Shown: positions 25,847 through 33,685 of the stretch, piece by piece
How positions within the stretch are numbered: the first letter of the stretch is position 1
Layout of the letters: each line of letters starts with the position of its first letter
DNA from: an uncultured beta proteobacterium
GTDB taxonomy: Bacteria > Pseudomonadota > Gammaproteobacteria > Burkholderiales > Rhodocyclaceae
Assembly (NCBI GenBank): GCA_903886975.1
Contig: CAISOB010000109.1
Coordinates: forward strand, 1-33,685
Length of the DNA stretch: 33,685 nt
Reading direction: 5' to 3'
Notes under the pieces: generated by a model
The model's input: the letters and a program-made list of their open reading frames with translations, nothing else
Databases searched by the model: none
What the model was told of the DNA's origin: nothing
Program-made: the position numbers and the translations under genes

Positions 25847-26041
25847 ATGAAGCGTCACGCCGCGATGAACCGCATTTATCGTCTCGTGTGGAGTGCGGCA
25901 CGCGGGGCCTGGCTGGCCGTTGCGGAGATTGTGCGCGGCCGGGGCAAGGCGGCGGGTAGGCGCCGGCTGCTGCTTCCACTGTGCATGGGTCTCGTCTCGG
26001 TCCCTCCTTTCAAACCATGGCGGGCATTTCGCAATCGTTGA
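25847..26041 (+). pseudogene. Severed N-terminus of a type V secretion adhesin (ESPR signal)
   Basis: The 64-codon frame contains NRIYRLVWSAARGAWLAVAE, then IVRGRGKAAGRRRLLLP. This matches the extended signal peptide region (ESPR) that precedes the Sec signal of large autotransporters and two-partner adhesins: N-x-IYR-x-VW, W-x-AV-E and RGRGK. The hydrophobic signal core should follow, but after LLLPLCMGLVS the frame changes character (VPPFKPWRAFRNR) and stops. The adhesin body is missing, and SGNH hydrolase coding sequence lies beyond on the other strand. gggag precedes the ATG at 25847; the ESPR proper starts at the second ATG (25865). Confidence 0.8.
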
Positions 26042-27216
26042 GCGGACACTTGATCTTTCGGTCGCAACAGATCCAGATCGACCGCGGCGCCCATCGCCTG
26101 ATAACCTAGGCGATTCGGATGCAGACCGTCGCCGCTGCCGCCGCATGTACTATCGGGGACGAATTCGGCTCGCATGCGTCCCGATTGCGGGTCGGTGATC
26201 ACAAGATCGAAATCGACAACGGCATCGAATAGATCCGATGTGCGAATAAACGCATTGAGCGCCTGTCGTTTCTTGTCCTGATCGGGATGAGCGAAGGACG
26301 GGTTGCTGCTTCCGAGCGCCGAGCCCACTGTCGCTCCGATGATACGTACTCCGGGAATTCCCGAACGCATGCGGCCCACGCCATCGCGCATGCCGGCGAT
26401 GACTGCCGCGACCTGCGCGCGGCCGTTGTCGCTGAAATCGTTGCCTCCTTCCAGCCAGATGACCGCGCCGACATTCGAAAGCGACAGGACGTCGCGCTCC
26501 AGCCGGCTTAGGGCTGAAGGGCCGCCGGCAAATGGCCTGGCAGCAGAATAGTCCTTCGGCCCGATCACTTGATTGCCGCCGATGCCGGCATTGACCACCG
26601 AGATTGTTTGGCCAAACATCGCGTGTACACGCCGCGACATGACGTCCGGCCAGCGGTCATCTCCGTTCAGCGTTGAACCCGTACCGTCGACGATCGAATC
26701 GCCGAGGCAAACGACAGCGCGCGTACCGGCGTTCGGCCGCGTGAGATACGAGCTTGTGAGCGCCTTGGCATGCCAGGTCATCGGGCCGCTCGTGCCGGCG
26801 ACATGGAAACTAACCGCCATCTTGCGTCCGGCCGTCGTTTGCAAATCACCGCCCAATGGGGTGGCCACAGCATCGCTCCAAAGCGCTTCTCCGGGCGCAA
26901 TCGTCACTTTCTTCTCGCCGGCAAAGCTCACCGGCCGGTTGGATTCGGGAACTAGCGCAGAACCGGACAGTTGCAGCCCGACGTAAACGCCGTCGAGCGT
27001 CAGCGGGCAAGTACCGAACACGTTGGAAAAACGAAAGCGCGCACGCGCTCCCCAAACGTCAGGCCGGATGATCAAGCGAAAGCCCTGATTCTGCGCGCCG
27101 ATCTCTTGGGCCGGAAAGGTTCCGCTCAAGTCCGGTTGGGCCGAGGGATTTCCGATTGGATAAGGCCCTTGCGCGGAAGCCGTCCAGCACGTCACCCACT
27201 GATCATATTCACTCAC
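25876..27216 (-). CDS. SGNH/GDSL-family hydrolase (esterase-like)
   Basis: A 446-residue frame whose catalytic domain shows block I VVCLGDSIVDGTGST (nucleophile Ser), block II NAGIGGNQ, block III EGGNDF and block V DGLHPNRLGYQAMG (Asp-His). An N-terminal beta-domain precedes it (WVTCWTASAQGPYPIGNPSA; FRFSNVFGTCPLTLDGVYVG). These are serine esterases or lipases of broad substrate range; the substrate cannot be told. The start is a GTG with a stop two codons upstream; no signal peptide is seen. The natural domain should end near AAVDLDLLRP; the last ~55 residues are Arg/Ser-rich, and most of them are antisense to the ESPR remnant, so the C-terminus is probably a read-through product of a recombination. 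Confidence 0.82.
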   Translation of the reverse strand: MSEYDQWVTCWTASAQGPYPIGNPSAQPDLSGTFPAQEIGAQNQGFRLIIRPDVWGARARFRFSNVFGTCPLTLDGVYVGLQLSGSALVPESNRPVSFAGEKKVTIAPGEALWSDAVATPLGGDLQTTAGRKMAVSFHVAGTSGPMTWHAKALTSSYLTRPNAGTRAVVCLGDSIVDGTGSTLNGDDRWPDVMSRRVHAMFGQTISVVNAGIGGNQVIGPKDYSAARPFAGGPSALSRLERDVLSLSNVGAVIWLEGGNDFSDNGRAQVAAVIAGMRDGVGRMRSGIPGVRIIGATVGSALGSSNPSFAHPDQDKKRQALNAFIRTSDLFDAVVDFDLVITDPQSGRMRAEFVPDSTCGGSGDGLHPNRLGYQAMGAAVDLDLLRPKDQVSAQRLRNARHGLKGGTETRPMHSGSSSRRLPAALPRPRTISATASQAPRAALHTRR

Positions 27217-27292
27217 GAGTCACCAATCTGAAGTAGTTGCATGAACATTGCTCGGCGAATTAGCCCAATGGCATGGCTCGGAAGCAGACCGT

Positions 27293-27445
27293 TTAGAAGG
27301 ATAAGGGAAATTTCGCGCCACCAGCGAAGAAATCGATTGCGGGCGCATCAAGGCCGAGGTTTGCCTCCGCGTCAGGCACCTGCCTTGACGAGAAGATCGA
27401 CCGGGTGCGGCCAAGCGACCGCATCCGGTCCGGACAAAGCGTCAC
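27293..27445 (-). CDS. Possible small ORF coupled to the HbpS-like gene
   Basis: A GTG overlaps the HbpS-like stop codon (GTGA) and opens a 50-codon frame ending with PDAEANLGLDAPAIDFFAGG, then AKFPLSF. No family is recognised. It may be chance, or the decayed remnant of a gene; an adjacent frame reads AVAWPHPVDLLVKAGA, so a frameshifted relic is also possible. The rest of the gap 27217-27441 holds nothing else I can support. Confidence 0.2.
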   Translation of the reverse strand: MTLCPDRMRSLGRTRSIFSSRQVPDAEANLGLDAPAIDFFAGGAKFPLSF

Positions 27446-27966
27446 TTCACCGTTGCGGCCCCTGCCTTGCAGACTACTTCGTCCTGTGAACCGGTGCCGC
27501 CTGAACAGCCGATAGCGCCGATCAACTTGCCGCCTTCAATGAGGGGTATGCCGCCACGCGAAGCAACAACGTCATCAAGCGTCGCGACATAAGGCGCGTT
27601 GTTGATCTGGATTGCGTTCTCAAAGACTTTGGTCTCGCGGCGGAACTTTACGGCAACCCGCGCCTTATGTTCGGAGATTGCAATCGATGCGAGCTGCGCT
27701 CCATCCATCCGCCTGAAGGCAACGAGGTTGCCTCCCGAATCGACAACGGCCATATTCATCTTCCAGTAATGCCGCTGCGCTTCCGCCATTGCCGCGGTGA
27801 TGGCCGCTTCAGCCCGATCGAGCGAGATGGGTGCGCCATACGGCACATCAAAGGGCATACTGTCGGGCACGACGTCGAGCGGATTCGGCGGCTGTTGCGC
27901 TTGGCATTCGGTCGCCACAAGCAATGCCGAACCGATAAGGGCGATGATCAGGTTTCGTGTATTCAT
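27442..27966 (-). CDS. Secreted HbpS/GlcG-like (haem-degrading/binding superfamily) protein
   Basis: With the ATG at 27966 (gagga 7 bases upstream) the product has 174 residues and a signal peptide (LIIALIGSALLVATECQA). The mature part is a single PF03928-type domain: YGAPISLDRAEAAITAAMAE, MAVVDSGGNLVAFRRMDGAQ, ARVAVKFRRETK, GGIPLIEGGKLIGAIGCSGG and QDEVVCKAG. Streptomyces HbpS binds haem and senses redox; GlcG homologues have no settled enzyme activity. Here a periplasmic location is predicted; ligand unknown. The frame opens 26 codons earlier, but that would hide the signal peptide. Confidence 0.82.
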   Translation of the reverse strand: MNTRNLIIALIGSALLVATECQAQQPPNPLDVVPDSMPFDVPYGAPISLDRAEAAITAAMAEAQRHYWKMNMAVVDSGGNLVAFRRMDGAQLASIAISEHKARVAVKFRRETKVFENAIQINNAPYVATLDDVVASRGGIPLIEGGKLIGAIGCSGGTGSQDEVVCKAGAATVK

Positions 27967-28303
27967 GGAATTGTCCTCGAAGAAGATTGCATTAATCCAC
28001 CCCCCAGAGATCGTGGAAGCGTTCTGCGCCGCCAAGCCACCCAAAACGCGACTTTGAATATGACGAGACCTCCATCACGCAGGAACGCGCGGACATGACG
28101 ATCGCCGGCAACTATCGACAATCGCTGCCTCCACGTGACCGGGAAAGCACGGCTGACCCGGGCGACTCTATGACATGCCCCAACGCTTCCCGTTCAAGTC
28201 AGGAGCGTTTTGGGCAAGCATTGCCCCGCACTGATGCGAGGTGGGGCATGACTGCGATCACGCAGCCAAAGCAAGGACGATCGGAAGCCGCGCTTGGCGG
28301 ACT
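27967..28303. other. Gap between HbpS-like and DsrE-like genes
   Basis: There are 337 bases without a supportable gene. Open frames on the plus strand cross it, but they have no signature and run into the antisense of the DsrE-like gene. One structure is visible: tgcccc...ggggca at 28222-28248 with an inner cgca/tgcg stem. It lies about 55 bases beyond the DsrE-like stop but lacks a U-tract. Confidence 0.45.
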
Positions 28304-28657
28304 TCAGAAGGTAATCACTTTGTCGGCTTCGACGGCGGCGTCGGCAAGTTCGGGCAGGGTGCCAATCGCGACGCCAGGGATCAGCGGCAGGTCCGCAATT
28401 CCGCGCGCCAGTGCGCAGGTACGGCACACCCTGATCGGCACGCCTTCTCCGACCAGATGTTCGACCATGCCCTGCAGACCGTTTCCTGCGCCATCGACCT
28501 GGTTCGGCAGACCGAGTACCGTTGCATCCGACATCAGGAACAGACGGACTTGCGGCTTGTCGTCGCGGCCGGTCAAGGCGGTGGCGAGTCGCAGCGCGGA
28601 CAGGCAGCGCTCGCTACCGTAGGGTGCGGCATGAATGATGATTAGGATCTTTTGCAT
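28304..28657 (-). CDS. DsrE/YchN-like small sulfur-relay family protein
   Basis: The 117-residue cytoplasmic product begins KILIIIHAAPYGSERCLSAL, continues VRLFLMSDATVLGL, and has the cysteine pair C78-R-T-C81 in VCRTCALARG, the position where YchN/DsrE proteins carry their reactive cysteine. DsrE-fold proteins carry persulfide sulfur or act as small redox partners; which process this one serves is unknown. A further Cys (C18) sits near the N-terminus. No partner genes (dsrF, dsrH, tusE) are adjacent, so it is a stand-alone member. The Shine-Dalgarno is weak. Confidence 0.85.
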   Translation of the reverse strand: MQKILIIIHAAPYGSERCLSALRLATALTGRDDKPQVRLFLMSDATVLGLPNQVDGAGNGLQGMVEHLVGEGVPIRVCRTCALARGIADLPLIPGVAIGTLPELADAAVEADKVITF

Positions 28658-28747
28658 CGCAATTTCGCTTCGGAGTCAAGACAGACCGCAACTCTACCGC
28701 AGAAGCGAGCCGACTGATCACGACGGGCGTCGGCGGGTGATGCGCGC

Positions 28748-29268
28748 TTACAAACTACGGATCTTGTCGAGCAGCGCCGTCGTCGATTTATGGTGAATGA
28801 AGGGGACAGACACGACGCGCCCGCCCCATCCGGTGACTTCCCTGTTGCCGACGATCTTCTCGAGCGGCCAGTCGCCGCCCTTGACCAGGACCTCGGGCCG
28901 GCAGTCGAGAATGCGCGCGATCGGCGTGTCTTCGTCGAACCAGGTGACGAGCGACACGAATTCGAGCGCGGCAATGACCGCCAGCCGGTCGGCCAGCGCA
29001 TTGACCGGCCTGTCGTTGCCCTTGCCGAGCCGCTTGACCGAGGCATCCGAATTGAGTGCGACGATCAGCGCCGCCCCCAGCGCGCGCGCCTGCGCCAGCA
29101 GGGTCACGTGGCCGCGATGCAGGATGTCGAAGCAGCCGTTGGTAAAGACCAGCGGCCGGGGTTCGCGGGCAAGCCGATCGGCAAGTTCGCCCGGCGCGAC
29201 GATCTTCGCTTCAAAAGCCGCTTGCAAAGCCAGACCGTCGTCTTCGGCAGGGATGCTCACGGGTTTTG

Positions 29269-29272
<4 letters not shown>
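28748..29272 (-). CDS. hldC: D-glycero-beta-D-manno-heptose 1-phosphate adenylyltransferase
   Basis: Also called RfaE domain II. It makes ADP-heptose from heptose-1-phosphate and ATP for the LPS inner core. The 174-residue stand-alone nucleotidyltransferase has FTNGCFDILHRGHVTLLAQA with the HxGH motif at H52-H55, then ALNSDASVKRLGKGNDRPVN, FDEDTP, VLVKGGDW and IHHKSTTALLDKI. The kinase domain fused to it in E. coli HldE is absent, as usual in betaproteobacteria, where the kinase (hldA) is separate. The GTG start overlaps the dolP stop (GTGA). gmhA, the first enzyme of the same pathway, is two genes upstream. Confidence 0.93.
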
Positions 29273-30542
<1,270 letters not shown>

Positions 30543-30548
30543 CTACCA

Positions 30549-30932
30549 TCAGAGAATCAAATAGACCTCAATCTCGATCCGCCGCCACGGATCGGAGTCG
30601 TCACGCCGTTTCGAAACGCGCGCTTCGAGCCTCTCGCCGGCATCGAGCGCACGCGCCACAGCGCCGTTTTCGGCGCGCGGCACGTAGCCGATTTGCTGGC
30701 CCTGCCAATCGACGCGCACGGCATTGCGGTCATGGCGGTTGCCCGGTTCGCGCGTCAGTGTCAGGCGGTCGCCGATGCGGATGTCGTTCCAGACCTTGGC
30801 GGCGGCGTAGTACTGGCTGCCGGCCAGCGGCGAGCTTTGCACCAGGACCTTGATCGATTCGGCGGCCGCGAGCTGCGCGATAGCCATGCCCGCGAGGAAG
30901 AGAGCAATTCGCTTAACGTTCACAAAACGCAT
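30549..30932 (-). CDS. Secreted HIRAN-domain protein
   Basis: With the ATG at 30932 the product has 127 residues: a signal peptide (RIALFLAGMAIAQLAAA, cleavage near residue 24), then one HIRAN-like domain: SPLAGSQYYAAAKVWNDIRI, GDRLTLTREPGNRHDRNAV, GQQIGYVPRAENGAVARALD and IEIEVYL. HIRAN domains are best known from DNA repair helicases, where they grip 3' DNA ends; an exported single-domain version suggests another ligand, unknown. It overlaps the end of yraN by 20 bases and lies 42 bases ahead of gmhA. A much longer frame upstream is only antisense and yraN-overlapping sequence. Confidence 0.78.
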   Translation of the reverse strand: MRFVNVKRIALFLAGMAIAQLAAAESIKVLVQSSPLAGSQYYAAAKVWNDIRIGDRLTLTREPGNRHDRNAVRVDWQGQQIGYVPRAENGAVARALDAGERLEARVSKRRDDSDPWRRIEIEVYLIL

Positions 30933-31290
30933 CGCGTTCCCATTCGATCGCATTCGCGTCGCCGTCCAGCAGGACGCAATCAAAGCGGCAATCGGCTTCG
31001 GCGCCGGCGTGTGCCGCGAGGTAGTGGCGCGCCGCCAGGATGATGCGCGCTTGCTTGCGCGCCGTGATGCTGGCCGCGGCGCCGCCGTAGTGGGCATTGC
31101 GCCGCAGGCGCACCTCGACGAAGACCAGCGATTTCCCGTCGCGGCAAACGAGATCGATCTCGCCGCCGCGGCAGCGGAAGTTGCGTGCCAGGATGGCCAA
31201 GCCGCGCTGTTCGAGAAAGCCTGCCGCCAGGTCCTCGGCGCGCTTGCCGATCACTTGTGTCGACACGCTCGTGGTATCGTTGCCGCTCAT
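30913..31290 (-). CDS. yraN: YraN family (UPF0102) putative nuclease-fold protein
   Basis: With the ATG at 31290 the product has 125 residues (E. coli YraN 131): GKRAEDLAAGFLEQRGLAIL, RNFRCRGGEIDLVCRDGKSL and VFVEVRLRRN form the endonuclease-like core with E/D...D...ExR positions, followed by ITARKQARIILAARHYL. YraN is linked to Holliday-junction-type nuclease folds but has no settled function. gagga, 4 bases before this ATG, decides the start over another ATG at 31305. It is divergent from rsmI with only about 31 bases between. The E. coli neighbour lpoA is missing here. Confidence 0.9.
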   Translation of the reverse strand: MSGNDTTSVSTQVIGKRAEDLAAGFLEQRGLAILARNFRCRGGEIDLVCRDGKSLVFVEVRLRRNAHYGGAAASITARKQARIILAARHYLAAHAGAEADCRFDCVLLDGDANAIEWERDAFCER

Positions 31291-31321
31291 CAGATCCTCG
31301 CTCATCGAATCCGCAACGATT

Positions 31322-32164
31322 ATGACAGAAGAATCATCCGTTTTGTATGTGGTGGCGACCCCGATCGGGAACCTCGGCGACATGACGCAGCGCGCCATCG
31401 CGGTCTTGCATCAGGTGCCCTGGATCGCCGCCGAAGACACACGGCACAGCGCGCCCCTGCTCAAGCATTTCGGCTGCGCCGCGCGTCTGCTGGCGGCGCA
31501 CGAGCACAACGAGGAAGCGGCGGCCGAGCAGATCATTGCGCGCCTCGCCGACGGCCAGTCGGTAGCCTTCGTTTCCGACGCCGGCACGCCGGCCGTATCC
31601 GACCCCGGTGCACGGCTGGTGGCGCGCGTGCGCAGCGCCGGCTATCGCGTCGTGCCCTTGCCCGGCGCCTGCGCGGCCGTTACGGCGCTGTCGGCTTCCG
31701 GGCTGACCGATGCGCAGTTCCTGTTCTACGGTTTCCTGCCGGCCAAGCCCAAGCAGCGCGAGGACGCCTTGCGCGAAGTGGCCGGCTTGCCTTATGCGCT
31801 CGTCTTCTACGAAGCGCCGCATCGCATTCTCGAGACAGTTGCCGCGCTCGCCGATGTTCTTGGCGGCGAGCGCACGCTGGTCATGGCGCGCGAATTGACC
31901 AAGATTTTCGAGACCATCCACAGTTGCCCTCTCGCCGAGGCGCACGACTGGCTGAGCACCGACGGTAACCGCCAGCGCGGCGAATTCGTCCTGCTCGTTG
32001 CGGCGCCGCCGGCCGCCGCCGACGACGGCGAGGGCGAGCGGGTGCTCAAATTGCTGCTCGCCGAAGGCCTGCCGGTCAAGCAGGCGGCCAAACTCGCGCA
32101 CAGCATTACCGGGGCGGCAAAGAATGCGATGTATGAGCTGGCGCTCGATTTGAAGAAATCATAA
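31322..32164 (+). CDS. rsmI: 16S rRNA (cytidine1402-2'-O)-methyltransferase
   Basis: It methylates the 2'-O of C1402 in the decoding centre of 16S rRNA. The 280 residues (E. coli 286) have VLYVVATPIGNLGDMTQRAI, WIAAEDTRHSAPLL, VAFVSDAGTPAVSDPG, PLPGACAAVTALSASGL, FYGFLP and YEAPHRI, the tetrapyrrole-methylase-like SAM fold, plus a C-terminal LPVKQAAKLAHSITGAAKN helical domain. The frame continues upstream through yraN antisense sequence, but the ATG at 31322 starts the conserved part. With so short a divergent gap, its promoter must lie within the yraN 5' end. A good terminator follows. Confidence 0.96.
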   Translation: MTEESSVLYVVATPIGNLGDMTQRAIAVLHQVPWIAAEDTRHSAPLLKHFGCAARLLAAHEHNEEAAAEQIIARLADGQSVAFVSDAGTPAVSDPGARLVARVRSAGYRVVPLPGACAAVTALSASGLTDAQFLFYGFLPAKPKQREDALREVAGLPYALVFYEAPHRILETVAALADVLGGERTLVMARELTKIFETIHSCPLAEAHDWLSTDGNRQRGEFVLLVAAPPAAADDGEGERVLKLLLAEGLPVKQAAKLAHSITGAAKNAMYELALDLKKS

Positions 32165-32167
32165 CGC

Positions 32168-32194
32168 CGTCATTCCAGCGAAAGCCCGAATCCA
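32168..32194. repeat. Degenerate copy of the cgtcattcc intergenic repeat
   Basis: cgtcattccagcgaaagcc followed by cgaatccag is one half of the repeat family seen at 2713-2783, with its palindrome eroded. It lies directly after the rsmI stop codon. Confidence 0.6.
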
Positions 32195-32225
32195 GAAATG
32201 TTTTCCGATATTCACTCGCCGGGTT

Positions 32226-32252
32226 TCGCCCCTGACGGGCGAGTTCCTTTTT
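32226..32252 (+). terminator. Rho-independent terminator after rsmI
   Basis: tcgccc-ctgac-gggcga is a perfect 6-bp stem with a 5-base loop (32226-32242), followed by gttcc and five Ts. An alternative longer pairing uses actcgcc (32214-32220) with ggcgagt (32238-32244). Confidence 0.75.
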
Positions 32253-32538
32253 CGACTATCCGTAATCCGTGATTGAAACTTCCTCGACCCCTTGCTGATC
32301 TTCGCGTCGTCGCCGGCTGGAAGTCATGTAACAAAGAACAGCAGTCGTAGCAGACGATTGGTCATCGGCAAGTCGACGGCCGTGCCGACGTTTGACTTGA
32401 CGATTCTCTCGGGCTGCAATGCGCTGCTTACCGGCCATTCCAGACTCCACCGCGCAGAATGGCGGCGTGTCTGATTAGTCGGCGGCTCGCTACCTGAATG
32501 ACAAAAACTGATTGCGCCACAAATGAACAGCTACTGGA
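32253..32538. other. Gap between rsmI terminator and phzF-like gene
   Basis: There are 286 bases with no supportable gene. Short frames on both strands lack signatures and ribosome binding sites. GC content falls across this stretch towards the AT-richer phzF-like gene, so the edge of an acquired segment may lie here. Confidence 0.4.
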
Positions 32539-33327
32539 TTACCGCTCTGGCAAATATAACGTGCTCTCCATGACAGTTACAGCGGCGCCGGAGATTAAGG
32601 CTCGCCCATCTATGAGTTCGCAAGAAAGTTCTCCGCCGCGTTTTGAAACTTGCCTAGCCCGAAATGTTGTCTTATTGAGTCGCTTCGACCAGTAGGGTGC
32701 TAGCGCACAGTGGGCTGAACCCGTGACAGGATCTTCCGGAATGCCGTATTTCGGCGCGAAAAAACGACTGACAAAATCAACATCATTACTAGGCGCAGTG
32801 ACAATTACTCCCCGCAGATCAAGTTGTTTAAGCAAACTTGAGTCGGGATTCAGTGATCGAATCGTTTCCTCGCTATCAAAAACGGCCAGGTAATCAGTGG
32901 CAGACAGAACCTCAAGTGGGCGTTGCCCCAATCCGTCGATAAGTGCTTGCGGGGCGGGACAGTTAATCAGATTCAGTGCGGGGAAATCCAATTCCAACAG
33001 GTTCCCTTTGCGCCTGACAAACAACTCGCCACTACGCGTTTCGAAGGTAATTACCGGATCAGCATACCCGAGCATCTCAAATAGCACATAAGCCGTAGCA
33101 AGCGTAGCATGCCCGCAAAGATCGACCTCCCTGAGTGGTTTGAACCACCGCAAGTGGAACCCCTTTGTCGTTGGAACGAAAAAGGCCGTCTCAGAAAGGT
33201 TGTTTTCTTCGGCGATAGCCTGGAGAAGATCATCGTCAAGCCAATTATTTAACGGACAGACGGCTGCGGGATTCCCGGTAAATGGCCTGGTTGCAAATGC
33301 ATCGATGTGATACTGACGTAGATTCAA
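32539..33327 (-). CDS. PhzF-family isomerase/epimerase
   Basis: The 262-residue, two-lobed diaminopimelate-epimerase-fold protein has YHIDAFATRPFTGNPAAVCP, the catalytic Glu at E46 in EENNLSETAFF, REVDLCGHATLATAYVLFE and GIPEDPVTGSAHCALAPYW. PhzF itself isomerises a dihydroanthranilate in phenazine synthesis, but no other phz genes are present; most family members outside phenazine clusters have unknown substrates. Codon use is visibly less GC-rich than in the upstream genes, suggesting transfer. It is divergent, with an 87-base gap, from a dehydrogenase gene cut by the IS end. Confidence 0.88.
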   Translation of the reverse strand: MNLRQYHIDAFATRPFTGNPAAVCPLNNWLDDDLLQAIAEENNLSETAFFVPTTKGFHLRWFKPLREVDLCGHATLATAYVLFEMLGYADPVITFETRSGELFVRRKGNLLELDFPALNLINCPAPQALIDGLGQRPLEVLSATDYLAVFDSEETIRSLNPDSSLLKQLDLRGVIVTAPSNDVDFVSRFFAPKYGIPEDPVTGSAHCALAPYWSKRLNKTTFRARQVSKRGGELSCELIDGRALISGAAVTVMESTLYLPER

Positions 33328-33414
33328 AGCTGGCCTCGATAAAAATTAGAGGAGCTGCCACAAGAACCAATTTCGTTCAATAAGGCAGAGTTCGGGATTA
33401 ACTTAGGAATAGAC

Positions 33415-33582
33415 ATGAAGAAGAGAATTGGACTGATTGGATTTGGAGTCATTGGGAAGTACATCTACGAAAAGCTCTCGGGAGATGGTTTTGAGATTGT
33501 CTTCATTCTTTCCAGAGCGGCCGCTGCTGCCGGTCCATTATCCGACATCAGTAGTGTCCGGTTAAAAGTCGAACAAATTTAG
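33415..33582 (+). pseudogene. 5' fragment of an NAD(P)-dependent dehydrogenase, interrupted by IS
   Basis: An ATG with tagga 6 bases upstream opens MKKRIGLIGFGVIGKYIYEK, a Rossmann start with G-x-G-x-x-G, then LSGDGFEIVFILSR. After about 45 codons the frame enters the IS terminal repeat (33547 on) and stops at a TAG inside it (55 codons). The N-terminus is reminiscent of L-aspartate dehydrogenases, but it is too short to assign. The gene was probably whole before insertion; the remainder would lie beyond the IS. Confidence 0.65.
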
Positions 33583-33685
33583 TTGGTTAGCGAAATCGGT
33601 CTGTTCTGAGAATTGCGCACTGCCTAAGAACGCTTGTGACAGCTGGGTTTTCTCGAAAACGGATACCGATAAAATCTGTAGCAAG
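33547..33685. mobile_element. End of an insertion sequence (partial, interior lies to the right)
   Basis: atcagtagtgtccggttaaa at 33547-33566 is the inverted copy of 121-140. The following 120 bases differ from the interior at the left window end and contain no ATG or recognisable transposase, as expected for the untranslated end of an IS. It interrupts the dehydrogenase fragment. The exact first base of the IS (33547-33553) is uncertain without an intact copy. Confidence 0.55.

Noticed and set aside
28222..28248. Terminator for the DsrE-like gene
   Set aside because: A hairpin can be drawn, but it has an internal bulge and no T-run on the minus strand; kept only as a note in the gap entry.
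31291..31321. RNase P RNA gene between rsmI and yraN
   Set aside because: rnpB is found near rsmI in some proteobacteria, but only about 31 bases separate the two start codons here.

Overview
The window is a GC-rich stretch of a betaproteobacterial chromosome. The gene orders amgK-murU-pepP-ubiH-dusB-fis-purH-purD-hemF and lptD-surA-pdxA-rsmA, and the rsmI/yraN/gmhA/dolP/hldC cluster, point to that class. A Rhodocyclales or Sterolibacteriaceae-like organism is my guess, not a proof. Most genes are housekeeping or envelope genes. The two ends carry the same 20-base sequence in inverted orientation (121-140 and 33547-33566), and each end stops about 135 bases inside what looks like one insertion-sequence family. 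The window therefore looks like a contig whose assembly broke at two IS copies.

Layout. 363-10079 (minus strand) is a nearly gapless block: amgK-murU (peptidoglycan recycling), pepP, ubiH (ubiquinone), dusB-fis (tRNA dihydrouridine, nucleoid protein), purH and purD (purines), hemF (haem). 10194-17379 (plus strand) is the outer-membrane biogenesis operon lptD-surA-pdxA-rsmA. 17420-20138 (minus) holds a DUF1631 protein with a long glycine tract and a small lipoprotein. 20333-25612 (plus) holds a UgpB-like binding protein coupled to UgpQ, a small secreted protein, a clear terminator and alaS. 25613-28657 is a looser accessory stretch: the severed N-terminus of a type V secreted adhesin, an SGNH hydrolase that reads into it from the other side, a secreted HbpS/GlcG-like protein and a DsrE-like protein. 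28748-32164 is hldC-dolP-gmhA-HIRAN-yraN (minus), divergent from rsmI. 32539-33582 is AT-richer: a PhzF-family gene and a dehydrogenase gene cut by the IS.

The standout is the lptD gene. It encodes 1316 residues instead of the usual 750-850 because a complete PagP (lipid A palmitoyltransferase) domain sits between the signal peptide and the LptD periplasmic domain. The PagP His/Asp/Ser catalytic residues and the glycine of the acyl-chain ruler are all present at the family spacing. One polypeptide would thus carry the LPS insertion barrel and a lipid A-modifying barrel. With gmhA and hldC (inner-core heptose), surA (barrel chaperone), dolP (outer-membrane integrity) and amgK-murU, the window is strongly weighted towards envelope construction.

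Limits: all functions come from reading motifs and gene order; no searches were run. Promoter calls rest on hexamers only.
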